From contig JAEZZE010000016.1 of assembly GCA_023418755.1 (NCBI GenBank), positions 1-43,427 on the forward strand: 43,427 bases of DNA, given 5' to 3'. This DNA is from Bacillota bacterium (lineage in GTDB: Bacteria > Bacillota > Bacilli > Paenibacillales > Paenibacillaceae). Of the stretch, positions 8,585-17,950 are shown in pieces; positions within the stretch are counted from its first letter, which is position 1, and every line of letters begins with the position of its first letter. Made by a program: the position numbers and the translations under genes. The notes beneath the pieces were generated by a model. That model did no database searches and was not told the DNA's origin. It saw only the letters and a program-made list of their open reading frames with translations.

Positions 8585-9973
8585 CTATCCGATAGCCGCA
8601 GCGTTCATCGCCCATACCTGCCATTTTTTCAAGAGAACCTCTCCGTCCGAACGAACCTGGATGCCGTCGCTGTCGGACAAGGAAGGGTAGACCCGAGCGG
8701 ACAGGCACGTTACTTCGTTCGCGAACACTTCGACGGTCGACCGGTCGACGAAGATCCGCAGTTCGAGGAAGTCGCGGGCGCCGGAGGGCAGCTCTGCTTC
8801 TACCGTAGTTTTGTGCGTATTCGGGAACAGGCTCGAATGCGAGCGGTCGATGACGATCCGATTGCCGGCGAAGTCCACGAGAATGTCCGTCCGTTCCCGG
8901 CCGCACGGGGATTGAAGCACGGATACCGTTACCGTGCTGTCCGCTCCGCCTGCGCCTTCGATCTCCAGCGAGCATTCGAACGTATCCGAACGCATCCCCG
9001 CACCGACCGGATCCGAGCCTAAGCGAACGTTATCCCAAGCCTGATGCTCGCCCCTCAGCCGGCGGAGCTCGGGCAACGGCGTCATCCGGACCGAGCCGTT
9101 CTCGTTCAAGGACACGAGGCGCGGCAAAGCCAGTGCCCCCGCCCATTCCGCGGGCTCCGGAAAATCTTCGCCCCTTCCCTCCGGCATCCAGCCGAGCAGC
9201 ACGCGCCGTCCTTGCTCGTCTACGAACCCCGTCGATGCGTAGTAACCTTCGAAGCCCGCGTAATCGGCGGTTCCGCGGAAGTCCGCTTCCAGCGCTCCGT
9301 CGGCATTGATCGTCCCGGAGACGTAACGCACCTGGGCGCTCGGGGAATAGAACAGGACTACCTTCTCGCCGAAGCGGAACAGATGCGGGCATTCCCAGAT
9401 CCATTCCTCTCCCCGATGAAAAATGCCCTTGTAGCTCCAGCTCTCCAAATCGTCGGAACGGTACAGGAAAGCGCAGCCCTTGCCCTCGTGTATGCCGCCG
9501 AGAACCATTTTCCACTCGTCCCCGTCTCTCCAGACGTAAGGGTCTCTCCACTCCGTAATTCGGACGTCCCCATGCAGCTCCGAGGTCAACACGGGGTTGA
9601 CGGGAGGCTTATGCCACGCCTGCAAGTCCTTGCTTTTCGCCATCCATTGCTGCGCTCCCGTCGTCGCGTTCCGCTCGCCCTGCCCGATGCTCGTATAGAA
9701 CAGCTTCACTTCGTCGCCGTCGATAACGGCGCACCCCGAATAACAGTGCCATTCCCCGAGCTCCCGCGAAGGCGCCAACGCGATCGGCTTGCGGGTCCAG
9801 TTGACCAGATCCGGGCTCGCCGCATGGCCCCAATGGATGTCTCCCCATTCCGGACGGGTCGGATTATGCTGATAAAACAGATGGTACTCGCCGTTCAGAT
9901 GGAACGGGCCGTTCGGGTCGTTCATCCAGTTGCGCGGAGGAGTAAAGTGGAATATCGGTCTATATCGATCCAT
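8585..9973 (-). CDS. GH32 beta-fructosidase (invertase/levanase/inulinase type), intracellular
   Basis: Hydrolyses terminal beta-D-fructofuranosyl bonds in sucrose or fructo-oligosaccharides. No signal peptide is present, so it acts on imported sugars. The N-terminal five-bladed propeller shows all three catalytic motifs: WMNDPNG with nucleophile D19, EWRDPY with D144, and WECPHLF with acid/base E194. The C-terminal beta-sandwich ends with FVDRSTVEVFAN, a GH32 signature. Length 462 is normal for the family. The start lies inside the last codons of the response regulator gene (14-nt overlap, with AAGGAG 8 nt before the ATG), so translation is probably coupled. As last gene of an operon with transporter and two-component system, it indicates use of fructan fragments. 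Exact preference (sucrose, levan or inulin oligomers) is not readable. Confidence 0.94.
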   Translation of the reverse strand: MDRYRPIFHFTPPRNWMNDPNGPFHLNGEYHLFYQHNPTRPEWGDIHWGHAASPDLVNWTRKPIALAPSRELGEWHCYSGCAVIDGDEVKLFYTSIGQGERNATTGAQQWMAKSKDLQAWHKPPVNPVLTSELHGDVRITEWRDPYVWRDGDEWKMVLGGIHEGKGCAFLYRSDDLESWSYKGIFHRGEEWIWECPHLFRFGEKVVLFYSPSAQVRYVSGTINADGALEADFRGTADYAGFEGYYASTGFVDEQGRRVLLGWMPEGRGEDFPEPAEWAGALALPRLVSLNENGSVRMTPLPELRRLRGEHQAWDNVRLGSDPVGAGMRSDTFECSLEIEGAGGADSTVTVSVLQSPCGRERTDILVDFAGNRIVIDRSHSSLFPNTHKTTVEAELPSGARDFLELRIFVDRSTVEVFANEVTCLSARVYPSLSDSDGIQVRSDGEVLLKKWQVWAMNAAAIG

Positions 9974-11477
9974 AATGATCGCTCCTTATGTTTTCTTCCC
10001 GGAATTGCTGGGGAGAAACCTGCTTCACCCGCTTAAATACGCGCGAAAAGTATTTCTCGTCCGCATATCCGACTTCCTTGGCGATGTCCGCGATTTTTTT
10101 CGTCGTTCCGACGAGCAGGGCGGCGGCCTGCTCCATTCTTTTCCTTTTGACGTAGTCGACGAAGTTCACGCCGGCCGCCTCCTTGAATTTGGCCGAAAAA
10201 TAGGAGGGGCTCACGTACATGGACTGCGCGATGCCTTGCAGGGAGATGTCGTTCTGGTAGTTTCGGTCGATGAGACGTATCGCTTGCTCGAACAGGGCGC
10301 GGTTATCGCGCTCCGCATGCGCGTACGTTCCGGTCGAACGGCGAACGACTTCGCCGAGCCAATCGCGAATGTCCGCGATGCTGTCCATGCGGTTCAGCGC
10401 CGCCACCAGGACGTCGATCTCCGAATCGGGGGCCGTCTCGACGCCGTTCTCTTTCATCCGGTTGTTCAAGCTCATCAGCACGTTCATCGCCACGAGCCTG
10501 ACGTCGGCAATCGCGAATTTAAGATGGTTAACGACCGCCGTCAAGTACCGCTCCAACGCCTGAAGAAGCTCCTCCGTCCGGTTCAAGTCGATCCATAGCC
10601 GGATCTCCTCGTACTTCGGCGCTTCCAGCGGCCCCTCGGCCAGAGAGGGAGCGATCTCGTCGTAAACGAAGCCCCGTCCTCCTCCATGAAGACGGCCGTA
10701 ATCGACCATCTTCATCGCTTGACGATAGGAAACTTCTACTTCCGTCCCGTGAACGGCGGAGCCGATTCCCGCAATCGCGTCCGGGTACGGATCCGTCATA
10801 CGGCGGAGCCGGCTATGGATCTCCGCCCGGGCGGCTTCCCGGTTCGTCGACGGCTCGGAGTGCGGAATGCAGACGGCGACGTACTTCGTCCCGATCGGAA
10901 CAACCCTCCAGCCGCAGTCGGCCGCGATCTTCTCCAGCTCCGGCAGCAGCCGGTCGCGATCGGAAATCGCGCCGATCGTCGCGATGCTGCAGACGCCGGT
11001 CAGCTCTTCGCCGGGGGAAGGCTCCCCCCTCAGCCGTTTGGCCAGCTCGGCCGTTGCGCTTTGCCGCTGCGCCTCCTTCCTTTGTCGTTCCTCCGCTTGC
11101 CTTGTTTCCAGCTGGCACCGAAGCTTGGCGAACGTCTCCTCCAATTCGTCGAACAAGTTGAGCTTCAGGATGTACGCCGAAGCTCCGAGCTCAAGCCCTT
11201 GCTTGGCAAAGCTGAACTCCTCGTAGCCGCTCAACAGCACGACTTCGCATTGGGGCCGGATTTCCTTCGCCGCCTTCAGCAGGTCGAGACCGCTGAACGC
11301 GTACATCTTGATATCCGTCAGCAGAACGTCCGGCCGAATCGCCTCGAACCGTTCCAAGCCTTCTTCCCCGCTGGCGGCGAGCGCCGCCACCCGAAACCCC
11401 CAACTCTCCCAAGGAACGGCATCCTTCAAACCTTCTCGCAAAATTTCTTCGTCGTCTACGATGATCAGAGAGAACAC
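9960..11477 (-). CDS. YesN-type response regulator, AraC family
   Basis: Receiver domain at residues 1-120 with D8/D9 and phosphoacceptor D55 (LLTDIKMYAFSG), a divergent linker, then two AraC helix-turn-helix motifs at about 400-500 (ISLQGIAQSMYVSPSYFSAKFK, KIADIAKEVGYADEKYFSRVFKRV). The conserved lysine is K105, but it is followed by LN rather than the usual proline (ILKLN). A GTG start at 11477 is 3 nt after the kinase stop, with AAAGGAGG lying in the last kinase codons. It should activate the fructo-oligosaccharide operon in which it sits. Length 505 is typical. Confidence 0.93.
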   Translation of the reverse strand: MFSLIIVDDEEILREGLKDAVPWESWGFRVAALAASGEEGLERFEAIRPDVLLTDIKMYAFSGLDLLKAAKEIRPQCEVVLLSGYEEFSFAKQGLELGASAYILKLNLFDELEETFAKLRCQLETRQAEERQRKEAQRQSATAELAKRLRGEPSPGEELTGVCSIATIGAISDRDRLLPELEKIAADCGWRVVPIGTKYVAVCIPHSEPSTNREAARAEIHSRLRRMTDPYPDAIAGIGSAVHGTEVEVSYRQAMKMVDYGRLHGGGRGFVYDEIAPSLAEGPLEAPKYEEIRLWIDLNRTEELLQALERYLTAVVNHLKFAIADVRLVAMNVLMSLNNRMKENGVETAPDSEIDVLVAALNRMDSIADIRDWLGEVVRRSTGTYAHAERDNRALFEQAIRLIDRNYQNDISLQGIAQSMYVSPSYFSAKFKEAAGVNFVDYVKRKRMEQAAALLVGTTKKIADIAKEVGYADEKYFSRVFKRVKQVSPQQFREENIRSDHYGSI

Positions 11478-11480
11478 GGT

Positions 11481-14195
11481 TTAAGAATCCTCCTTTATCA
11501 ATGGAAGTGTAAGCGTGACGACCGTGCCCTCGCCCCCGACGCTGCGGATGTCGAGTCCGTAGTCGGCGCCGTAAAATAGCCGAATCCGCTCGTGAACGTT
11601 CAATAAGCCGATATGATCGGACGGCGTATGATGGTCGAGGCGTTCCCGGATCGAGGCCAATCGGTCTTCCGGAATGCCGACTCCGTCGTCTTCCACGCGA
11701 ATGATGAGCCGGGAGTCCCCGATCCGGGCAAGACGCACGGCAAGCGACAGCGGTTTGTCTTGACTGGAGGCGTGTTCGAACGCGTTCTCGACGACGGGCT
11801 GCAGCAGAAACTTCGGCATGCGGTAGCTCTCGATTCCCTCTTCGCCTTGCAGGTCCACTCGAACTCTCGCATGATAGCGAATTTCCTGAATCCGCACGTA
11901 GGCCCCGACATGCTCGAGCTCCTCGGCGACGCTGATGATCTGATTGCCGCGATACAGTCCGAAGCGGAGCAGCCTGCCGGTCGCCATGATCATTTCCGAC
12001 GCTTTGGCGTTCTGGTTCGTTTTGACGAGCAGATGGATGGACGTGAAAATGTTATATAAGAAATGCGGATTCATCTGGGATTGAAGCGCCGTAAGCTGCG
12101 CTTCCTTCTTGCGCTTCTCCAGCTCGAAGCGCTCCAGCTCCTTGGCTTTGATGTCCTCGCTCATCGAATGAAGCCGCGCCAGCATATTCTTGAAGCTTAG
12201 CGCCATATGGGCGAATTCGTTATTGCCCAAGTAGAGCGCCCGATGATTCAACCGCTGCCTGTCCATGCCCTCCATAAGCCGGATCAGCTTCTCTATCGGT
12301 CTTAAAATTTGCTTGGCCAGCCATTCGGACAACGCGATGGCCAGCAGCAGCATAACGGCGACGACGATCAGGTTGTTGACGAGAATGCGATCGTTCCCCG
12401 CAAGGCCGTCATTCGAAGGCATCGCGTATACGATATGCCAGTCCGCCCCTTGAATCTGGCCGCTGGCGATCGTCATGCCGTCGACGGCTTGCTCTTCGAA
12501 GAATTCGGCTCCGTCCCGGCGAAGGCTCCCGCCCTCAAGCCACTGCCGCACCTTGCGCTCGGAGTCGTGATCGTGAGGCTTGGAGGTGTACAGCATGTTT
12601 CCGTCGCCGTCGAAGACGTACATGGCGCGATTCGACTGCTCGGTAGAGAACCCGATCTTCTCGTCGAAGAACGGCTTCATCGCCATTTCCACGTACCCGA
12701 TCTGCCGGAAAGCGCGAATCTCGCGGCCCGATCTCGGCAAGTATTTAATCTTGCCGTATAGAACGAGATGACGAAGCTCGGCATCCTCCTCGTTCTCGAC
12801 GGTCCAATAGTAGGGCGTGAGCCGGTCCGACAGAGCTCGTTGCCACTGCGCCTGGCTCTCGCCGGCGTTTGCCGCATTGTCGCTCGTATAGAGAAGACGG
12901 TGCCGCTCGTCGTAAAACCGGATGTACCGGATGTTCTGCGCCAGTATGCCTTTGTTCAGCACCAAATCGGACATCCCTATGCTGTCTTCGTGCGCGGCTT
13001 CGCTCTTCGCCAATCGAAGCAGCTCGTTCTGAATGGAGGAATCGAGAGACAGCCTTTTCATCAGAATGCCGTAGCTTTCCATCTTATACTCGATATTGCT
13101 GCGAATTTCGCGGACCGTTCCGTCGTCCTTCGTTCGGGCTTCCAGAATCACGACATCCCTGAAGAAAACGAAGTTGGCGACAATGACGATGAACAGCGGC
13201 ACGATGCCCAAGGAGAAGTAGACGTACAGCCGTTTTCTCATTCGGCCTTTGCGCCTGTACTCCTCGACGAACCGGTCGATTTCGTCCGTCTGGGACGCAT
13301 GCTCGATATGCGTCAGCAAAGTGCTGAAGGAACTGATCGGCTTCAGCAGTCTGTCGGTATTCATATAGAGAAGTGCGCCGAACGCGACGAAGATGCACAA
13401 GCTTATAAAGATAATAATCAACAACGGCTTGCGGAACTTCTCCTCGATATCCCTCTCGTTAAGAAACAAGGAGTATTCCATATCGCTTTGCGGCGAGGAA
13501 TACCGAATCTCCAGGTAAGACGATCGCCGGGCTTGCTCCTCCCGGGCGGAATCCGGAGCGTTCTGCTCGTATAAGGAGCGCCCTTCCTTATTGCGGATTT
13601 GAAGGTTCATCCGCTTATCCGTGATGAGCTCCCCGAAATCGATAATGCCGACCAGGTAGCTGTTCGCCGTAATGCGCGACACGACCGCATGCTCGGCGGA
13701 AAGCGCTTTCCCGACATGAATGCGGGACAGCATCGGCAACGCTTCGCGCTTCAGGGCGGCGCTGTCCAGATTCGGCTTCAGCTCCGCGCCCTCGGCCGTG
13801 AAGCCGACCGAGTCCGTCATTCCCACGCTCATCACCCAGCGGCCGGAAATGACGTTTAAGCTCTCCAGCTCTTTCATGTTGTACAGTTCTACGCTTAATT
13901 GGTTGAGAACCCTCTCGATCTGCGCGGTTTTCTCGTAAGAGGAAGACTGCCGCTCCACGGCCGCCGTTCTGGCCTGCAAATCGTAGTCGTCCGCGAGCAA
14001 ATCCTGCTTCTCGCGGACGACGATATACGTATCCCGGATTCGATCGTCGATCGCCGTCAGCTCGTTCCTCTTCGAGGCGATGATCTGGTCGGAGATCAAC
14101 TGCTTGGATACGACGAAGCTGATCCCCGACGACAGAACGTCGCATACGAGCAAGAGCATGAGCGCCTGCAAAAACACTTTTCGTTTCAATGTCAT
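11481..14195 (-). CDS. Sensor histidine kinase with tandem extracellular sensor modules
   Basis: A 904-residue YesM-family kinase, much longer than the usual about 580-600. Four membrane helices are visible: about 8-30, 256-277, 323-345 and 605-625. They enclose two extracellular regions (31-255 and 346-604). After each even-numbered helix comes a HAMP-like stretch (LLKPISSFSTLLTHIEH at 283-299; ILRPIEKLIRLMEGM at 630-644). The cytoplasmic end carries MNPHFLYN with H711, N-box QPVVENAFEHA (799-809), DDGVG (836-840) and GLLNVHERI. The layout looks like two sensor-HAMP modules in series, perhaps a duplication or fusion. The likely signal is an external sugar or the loaded binding protein encoded just upstream. 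GAGGAA lies 7 nt before the ATG. Confidence 0.93.
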   Translation of the reverse strand: MTLKRKVFLQALMLLLVCDVLSSGISFVVSKQLISDQIIASKRNELTAIDDRIRDTYIVVREKQDLLADDYDLQARTAAVERQSSSYEKTAQIERVLNQLSVELYNMKELESLNVISGRWVMSVGMTDSVGFTAEGAELKPNLDSAALKREALPMLSRIHVGKALSAEHAVVSRITANSYLVGIIDFGELITDKRMNLQIRNKEGRSLYEQNAPDSAREEQARRSSYLEIRYSSPQSDMEYSLFLNERDIEEKFRKPLLIIIFISLCIFVAFGALLYMNTDRLLKPISSFSTLLTHIEHASQTDEIDRFVEEYRRKGRMRKRLYVYFSLGIVPLFIVIVANFVFFRDVVILEARTKDDGTVREIRSNIEYKMESYGILMKRLSLDSSIQNELLRLAKSEAAHEDSIGMSDLVLNKGILAQNIRYIRFYDERHRLLYTSDNAANAGESQAQWQRALSDRLTPYYWTVENEEDAELRHLVLYGKIKYLPRSGREIRAFRQIGYVEMAMKPFFDEKIGFSTEQSNRAMYVFDGDGNMLYTSKPHDHDSERKVRQWLEGGSLRRDGAEFFEEQAVDGMTIASGQIQGADWHIVYAMPSNDGLAGNDRILVNNLIVVAVMLLLAIALSEWLAKQILRPIEKLIRLMEGMDRQRLNHRALYLGNNEFAHMALSFKNMLARLHSMSEDIKAKELERFELEKRKKEAQLTALQSQMNPHFLYNIFTSIHLLVKTNQNAKASEMIMATGRLLRFGLYRGNQIISVAEELEHVGAYVRIQEIRYHARVRVDLQGEEGIESYRMPKFLLQPVVENAFEHASSQDKPLSLAVRLARIGDSRLIIRVEDDGVGIPEDRLASIRERLDHHTPSDHIGLLNVHERIRLFYGADYGLDIRSVGGEGTVVTLTLPLIKEDS

Positions 14196-14245
14196 GGACG
14201 CATTCCTCGCAACGATCGAATCCTAAGATTATAACATGACGGCGA

Positions 14246-15820
14246 TTAATTGGGGCTGGAGGCCTCGAAGTTCTCGATATCTTTAAGGATATCCTCGTAC
14301 CCGTACGACGTCCATTCCGCGATGAACTTCTCCCATTCGGAATCGATATCCGCGTCCCCGATGACGAAATTCGTGATCCACTTCGTATAGACCTCGGACA
14401 TCTTGGGCCCGTATTTCGCGGTGTTTTCCGTATTCACGCCGACGATTTCCTCGCGGACGCCGTGCTCGATGACGTCGTTGTAGTTGTCCTGCAAAACCGG
14501 CAGCACTCTGGGCGATTGTTCCTTCGCGATGCCCGGGAATATCAAATGGCGGATAAAGTGATGCTCGATGCCGCCGAAGTCGGCTTGCCACTTGTCCTCG
14601 CGGTATACGACTTTGCCGTCCTGCAGGTCGTAGTGAATGCCTTCCACGCCGTTCAGGCTCAGGTTCGTTCCTTCGTCGGAAAGCAGCCAATCCAGAATCG
14701 CCAGCATGCGAACGCTCGCTTCTTCGTCTTTATTGGCGAACAGGATGCCGGTGGAACCGTATGGATTGCCGGAAGCGCGAATCTGGCCTTTAGGTCCGGA
14801 AGGGAACGGCACGGCCAACGTCACCTCGGCCGACGAATTGTACTGCGTCAACGGAACTTGAATAAAGTCGCGGTAGTCGACTCCGTTCGCATTGTGAATG
14901 ATCATTCCCGCCCGGCCGGTCGTAAACTTCTCCCGCGCGTTGGACGCTTTCAGGAAGCCGAACTCCTTGTCGATCAATCCTTCCTCGTACAGACGATGCA
15001 AGTATTTCACCCCGTCCTTGAACTCGGGCAGCAGCGCTCTGTGCGTCCATTGGCCGTTCTGCTTCGTCCAGCCGACCGGATGCACGCCCGTGAACGCGGT
15101 CAGAATCTGATCGAACGTACCGAGACCGTCGGCTCCGTTCAGGGTAAGCCCTACGTTCTTCTTGCCGTCGGGATCGTCGGCCACGAACGCCTTCAGCACC
15201 GTTTCGACTTCGTCCCACGACGTCGGAGTCGCAAGGTTCAGCTTCGTCAGCCAGTCTTGGCGGATAAACAGCCCCGGATTCGGGTATCCGTCGTTGCGGG
15301 GAATCGAATAGTAATCTCCGTTCGCGTCGGCGTAGATCGGATTGACTCCGAGCTCGTCCGCTTGCTTGAGCTGGTCCAGAATGCGGTTGAAGCCGTGCTT
15401 CTCGGCCAACTCCGTCACGTTAAGGGCGACCTTGTCTTCCACCAACGCTTTGTACTGGACGCCAAGGTCCCCGACCCAGTACCACGGCATCAAAGCGTAA
15501 GTCGGATAATCTCCTGAGGCCACGCGCATGGCCAGATTGTCGATGTTCGGCTGCCAATCGGCGACCGTGATTTTCAGATCGACGTTGAATTTCCGGTTAA
15601 TGAATTGAATAACCTCGTCCTCGGGCTTGACGACGATCGGCCACCAGGCCATCACTTCGATGTCCTTCTTCTCCCGGAATTCCGATCCGGAGGCGGCCGT
15701 CGGGCTTCCGGAAGCGGCCGGGCCGGCGCTGCCGGACGGTTCGGCTTCTTTGGCGCAAGCGCCAAGCACGCCCGCTAGAAGCGCGACGATCAAGGCAAGA
15801 ATAAAACCACGTGTTTTCAA
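14246..15820 (-). CDS. LplA-type extracellular sugar-binding lipoprotein
   Basis: Substrate-binding protein of the fructan-type importer, about 524 residues, the size of LplA/family 1 proteins. A hydrophobic N-terminus ends in lipobox VLGAC, followed by a Ser/Gly/Pro/Ala linker. Internal features fit the family: a repeated pattern of acidic and aromatic residues, and GRAGMIIHNANGVDY. The frame opens at an ATG (15835) with no ribosome site. A TTG at 15820 has GGGGGT 7 nt upstream and starts the charged segment LKTRGF, so I prefer it. The gene lies between the permeases and the kinase; binding proteins in this position often also report ligand to the kinase (inference). Confidence 0.93.
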   Translation of the reverse strand: MKTRGFILALIVALLAGVLGACAKEAEPSGSAGPAASGSPTAASGSEFREKKDIEVMAWWPIVVKPEDEVIQFINRKFNVDLKITVADWQPNIDNLAMRVASGDYPTYALMPWYWVGDLGVQYKALVEDKVALNVTELAEKHGFNRILDQLKQADELGVNPIYADANGDYYSIPRNDGYPNPGLFIRQDWLTKLNLATPTSWDEVETVLKAFVADDPDGKKNVGLTLNGADGLGTFDQILTAFTGVHPVGWTKQNGQWTHRALLPEFKDGVKYLHRLYEEGLIDKEFGFLKASNAREKFTTGRAGMIIHNANGVDYRDFIQVPLTQYNSSAEVTLAVPFPSGPKGQIRASGNPYGSTGILFANKDEEASVRMLAILDWLLSDEGTNLSLNGVEGIHYDLQDGKVVYREDKWQADFGGIEHHFIRHLIFPGIAKEQSPRVLPVLQDNYNDVIEHGVREEIVGVNTENTAKYGPKMSEVYTKWITNFVIGDADIDSEWEKFIAEWTSYGYEDILKDIENFEASSPN

Positions 15821-15936
15821 GTTGACAACCCCCATAGATTAAATAATGTACGAAAATGTTCCTCACGTCGATGCACCGTTGCGATCGAGCGTCGTTTCCC
15901 GTGTGTCGCATCAACTCCTTTCCAAGCCGCGCAAGC

Positions 15937-16782
15937 TTACCCTTTTACCGCTCCGACCATCGTTCCGTTGACGAAATACTTCTGCAGGAACGGATAGACG
16001 AGCATTATCGGAACGACCGCAATGACGATGTTCGCGAACTTCGTCGCTTCCCCGAAAGCGACCGACGTCGCGAACTGGGAGCCCTCTTGGTTCGACACGA
16101 TTTTGTAAATATACTCGTAGAGCGTTTTCTTCCCGGCCTCCGTAACGAACATAAGAGAGGCATAGAACGTATTCCAGAATCCGACGGCGTAAAACAATCC
16201 GATCGTGGCCATCAACGGCTTGGAGAGCGGCAGAATGATCCGGAAAAAAATGCCGAACTCGCTGCAGCCGTCCACCTTGGCCGACTCCTCGATCTCCTTC
16301 GGAAAACCGGAGAAATTCGTCCTCATGATAATCAGGAAAAACGTGTTGACCAAGGCGGGAACGATATACACCCACATGCTGTTGAGCAGGCCCAAATGCT
16401 TGTAAAGCAAATACTGAGGGATCAAGCCGCCGTTGAAAAACATCGTCAACGCGATAATCGTCATGATCGCCTTCGAGCCCAGAAAATCTTTGGACAGGCC
16501 GTAAGCCGTCCACGCCGTCGCGAACAAGCTGAGAAACGTGCCGGCGACGGTAATGATTACGGTGTTCTGCAACGGCCGGAAAATATCCCCTCGCTCGAAG
16601 ATTTCCCGGTAAGCATCGAAGTTCGGCTCCCGAGGAAACAGCAGCAGCTTATAGTTGGAGTACTCTTCGAACGAGATCATGGAACCGACGAGCGTATGCC
16701 AAAAGGGATAGAGCATCGCGACGTTGAGCAGCGCGAAAAACACAAGGTTAAGGGTTCGAAAAAAAGAAATCTTATTGTTCAA
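15937..16782 (-). CDS. ABC importer permease, LplC/YtcP-like
   Basis: A 281-residue CUT1-type membrane subunit with six hydrophobic segments. The ATPase-docking loop reads EESAKVDGCSEFGIFFRIILPLSKP, and the C-terminus QKYFVNGTMVGAVKG is typical of LplC proteins. The start is TTG at 16782, with GGAGG 7 nt upstream; there is no better ATG. It is 15 nt downstream of the partner permease. Confidence 0.93.
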   Translation of the reverse strand: MNNKISFFRTLNLVFFALLNVAMLYPFWHTLVGSMISFEEYSNYKLLLFPREPNFDAYREIFERGDIFRPLQNTVIITVAGTFLSLFATAWTAYGLSKDFLGSKAIMTIIALTMFFNGGLIPQYLLYKHLGLLNSMWVYIVPALVNTFFLIIMRTNFSGFPKEIEESAKVDGCSEFGIFFRIILPLSKPLMATIGLFYAVGFWNTFYASLMFVTEAGKKTLYEYIYKIVSNQEGSQFATSVAFGEATKFANIVIAVVPIMLVYPFLQKYFVNGTMVGAVKG

Positions 16783-16797
16783 GCTGGCGCCTCCGAT

Positions 16798-17718
16798 CTA
16801 GATTAATCCGCGTTCTCCGCTTTTCTTGGCGATCCGGTCCGTCGCGAGGAGAAGAATCGCGGAGACGACAGAGGTCACGAGTCCCGCCGCCGCGGCGAAG
16901 CTAAACCGGCTTTGCAGGATGCCGTTGCGGTAGATGAACGTGTCCAGAATATCTCCCGTTTCGTAGACCCGTTGATTGTACAGGACGAGAACCTGTTCGA
17001 ATCCGGCCGACATTAAGTGCCCCATGCTGATAATCAGAAGCACGATCATCACGTCCTTGATGCCGGGAAGCGTAATATGCCATGTTTTCCTCAGCCAGCT
17101 CGCCCCGTCGACGGTAGCCGATTCGTAAATCTCGGAATTGATTCTCGTTAATGCCGCCAAATAAATGATCGCGTACCAGCCGGAGTTTTTCCAAATGTCG
17201 CTAACGACGAGAATCGCCCTGAAGTATTGTTTCTCGCCCAAATAAAGCATGGGACCGTAGCCGAACATGGAGCGGATTTCGTTCACGATTCCGTCCATGG
17301 AGAGGAAATTGTAGACGATCCCCCCGATGATGATCCAGGAAATGAGATACGGCAAATACATCAGGCTTTGGGTAAGCGAGCGAAACCGCTTGCTTCTCAG
17401 CTCGTTCAGCAAAATGGCGAGAATAATCGGACAGGGAAACGAGATCGCGATTTTCAGAAAACTGATCGTAATCGTATTCACGAGCGCGTCGGTAAATCCC
17501 GGGGTCGTGAACAGCTGCTCGAAATGCTTCAGGCCGGCCCATGAACTGCCCAAGATTCCGCGGGTGATCTGAAAGTTCTTGAAAGCGATTGTGACTCCGT
17601 ACAAGGGCAAATAACTGAATACCAGATAGAAGAGTAATCCCGGAATCGCGAAAGCGTAAATATAACGGTCCTTCCTCACTCGCGCCCGCCAGTTAACGGC
17701 CGCCTTCGAATCGTTCAT
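16798..17718 (-). CDS. ABC importer permease, LplB/YteP-like
   Basis: First gene of the six-gene operon. About 306 residues with six membrane helices and docking loop YESATVDGASWLRKTWHITLP. The frame could begin at a TTG (17730), but that codon overlaps the ribosome site; the ATG at 17718 (MNDSKAAVNW) is preceded by GGGAGGACGC and is chosen. The order LplB, LplC, LplA is that of many Paenibacillus importers. A cre-like site and a hairpin lie immediately upstream. Confidence 0.93.
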   Translation of the reverse strand: MNDSKAAVNWRARVRKDRYIYAFAIPGLLFYLVFSYLPLYGVTIAFKNFQITRGILGSSWAGLKHFEQLFTTPGFTDALVNTITISFLKIAISFPCPIILAILLNELRSKRFRSLTQSLMYLPYLISWIIIGGIVYNFLSMDGIVNEIRSMFGYGPMLYLGEKQYFRAILVVSDIWKNSGWYAIIYLAALTRINSEIYESATVDGASWLRKTWHITLPGIKDVMIVLLIISMGHLMSAGFEQVLVLYNQRVYETGDILDTFIYRNGILQSRFSFAAAAGLVTSVVSAILLLATDRIAKKSGERGLI

Positions 17719-17731
17719 GCGTCCTCCCAAT

Positions 17732-17753
17732 CCGCTTTATGAAAGCGGTTTTA
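17732..17753 (-). promoter_or_regulatory. cre-like site and hairpin upstream of the importer/GH32 operon
   Basis: TGAAAGCGGTTTTA (17740-17753) fits 13 of 14 positions of the CcpA consensus TGNAANCGNWWNCA. It overlaps a perfect 7-bp stem, CCGCTTT/AAAGCGG (17732-17748), just before the ribosome site. CcpA-dependent repression by preferred sugars is inferred. Confidence 0.55.
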
Positions 17754-17889
17754 ATAAGTTGATCTAAGCTTAAGGCCTGCAACGTTTCGTGAACAGGTAA
17801 CGGTTTTATGGAATAGGGTGGACTTTTTTTTCTATCGAAGAGGAAGTCCGGGGCGCGAGAAGACTCAACAATAACTTAGCTCCAGGAAC

Positions 17890-17923
17890 AACAAAGCTTG
17901 CAGCATCCGCTGCAAGCTTTGTT
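17890..17923 (-). terminator. Perfect 15-bp hairpin downstream of the GH127 gene
   Basis: AACAAAGCTTGCAGC and GCTGCAAGCTTTGTT pair perfectly around the 4-nt loop ATCC. It lies about 320 nt beyond the GH127 stop and about 170 nt before the next operon start. A terminator role is likely, although the following T-run is poor on both strands. Confidence 0.55.
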
Positions 17924-17950
17924 CGATTCGTACCGCACTCCCGCTTAATA

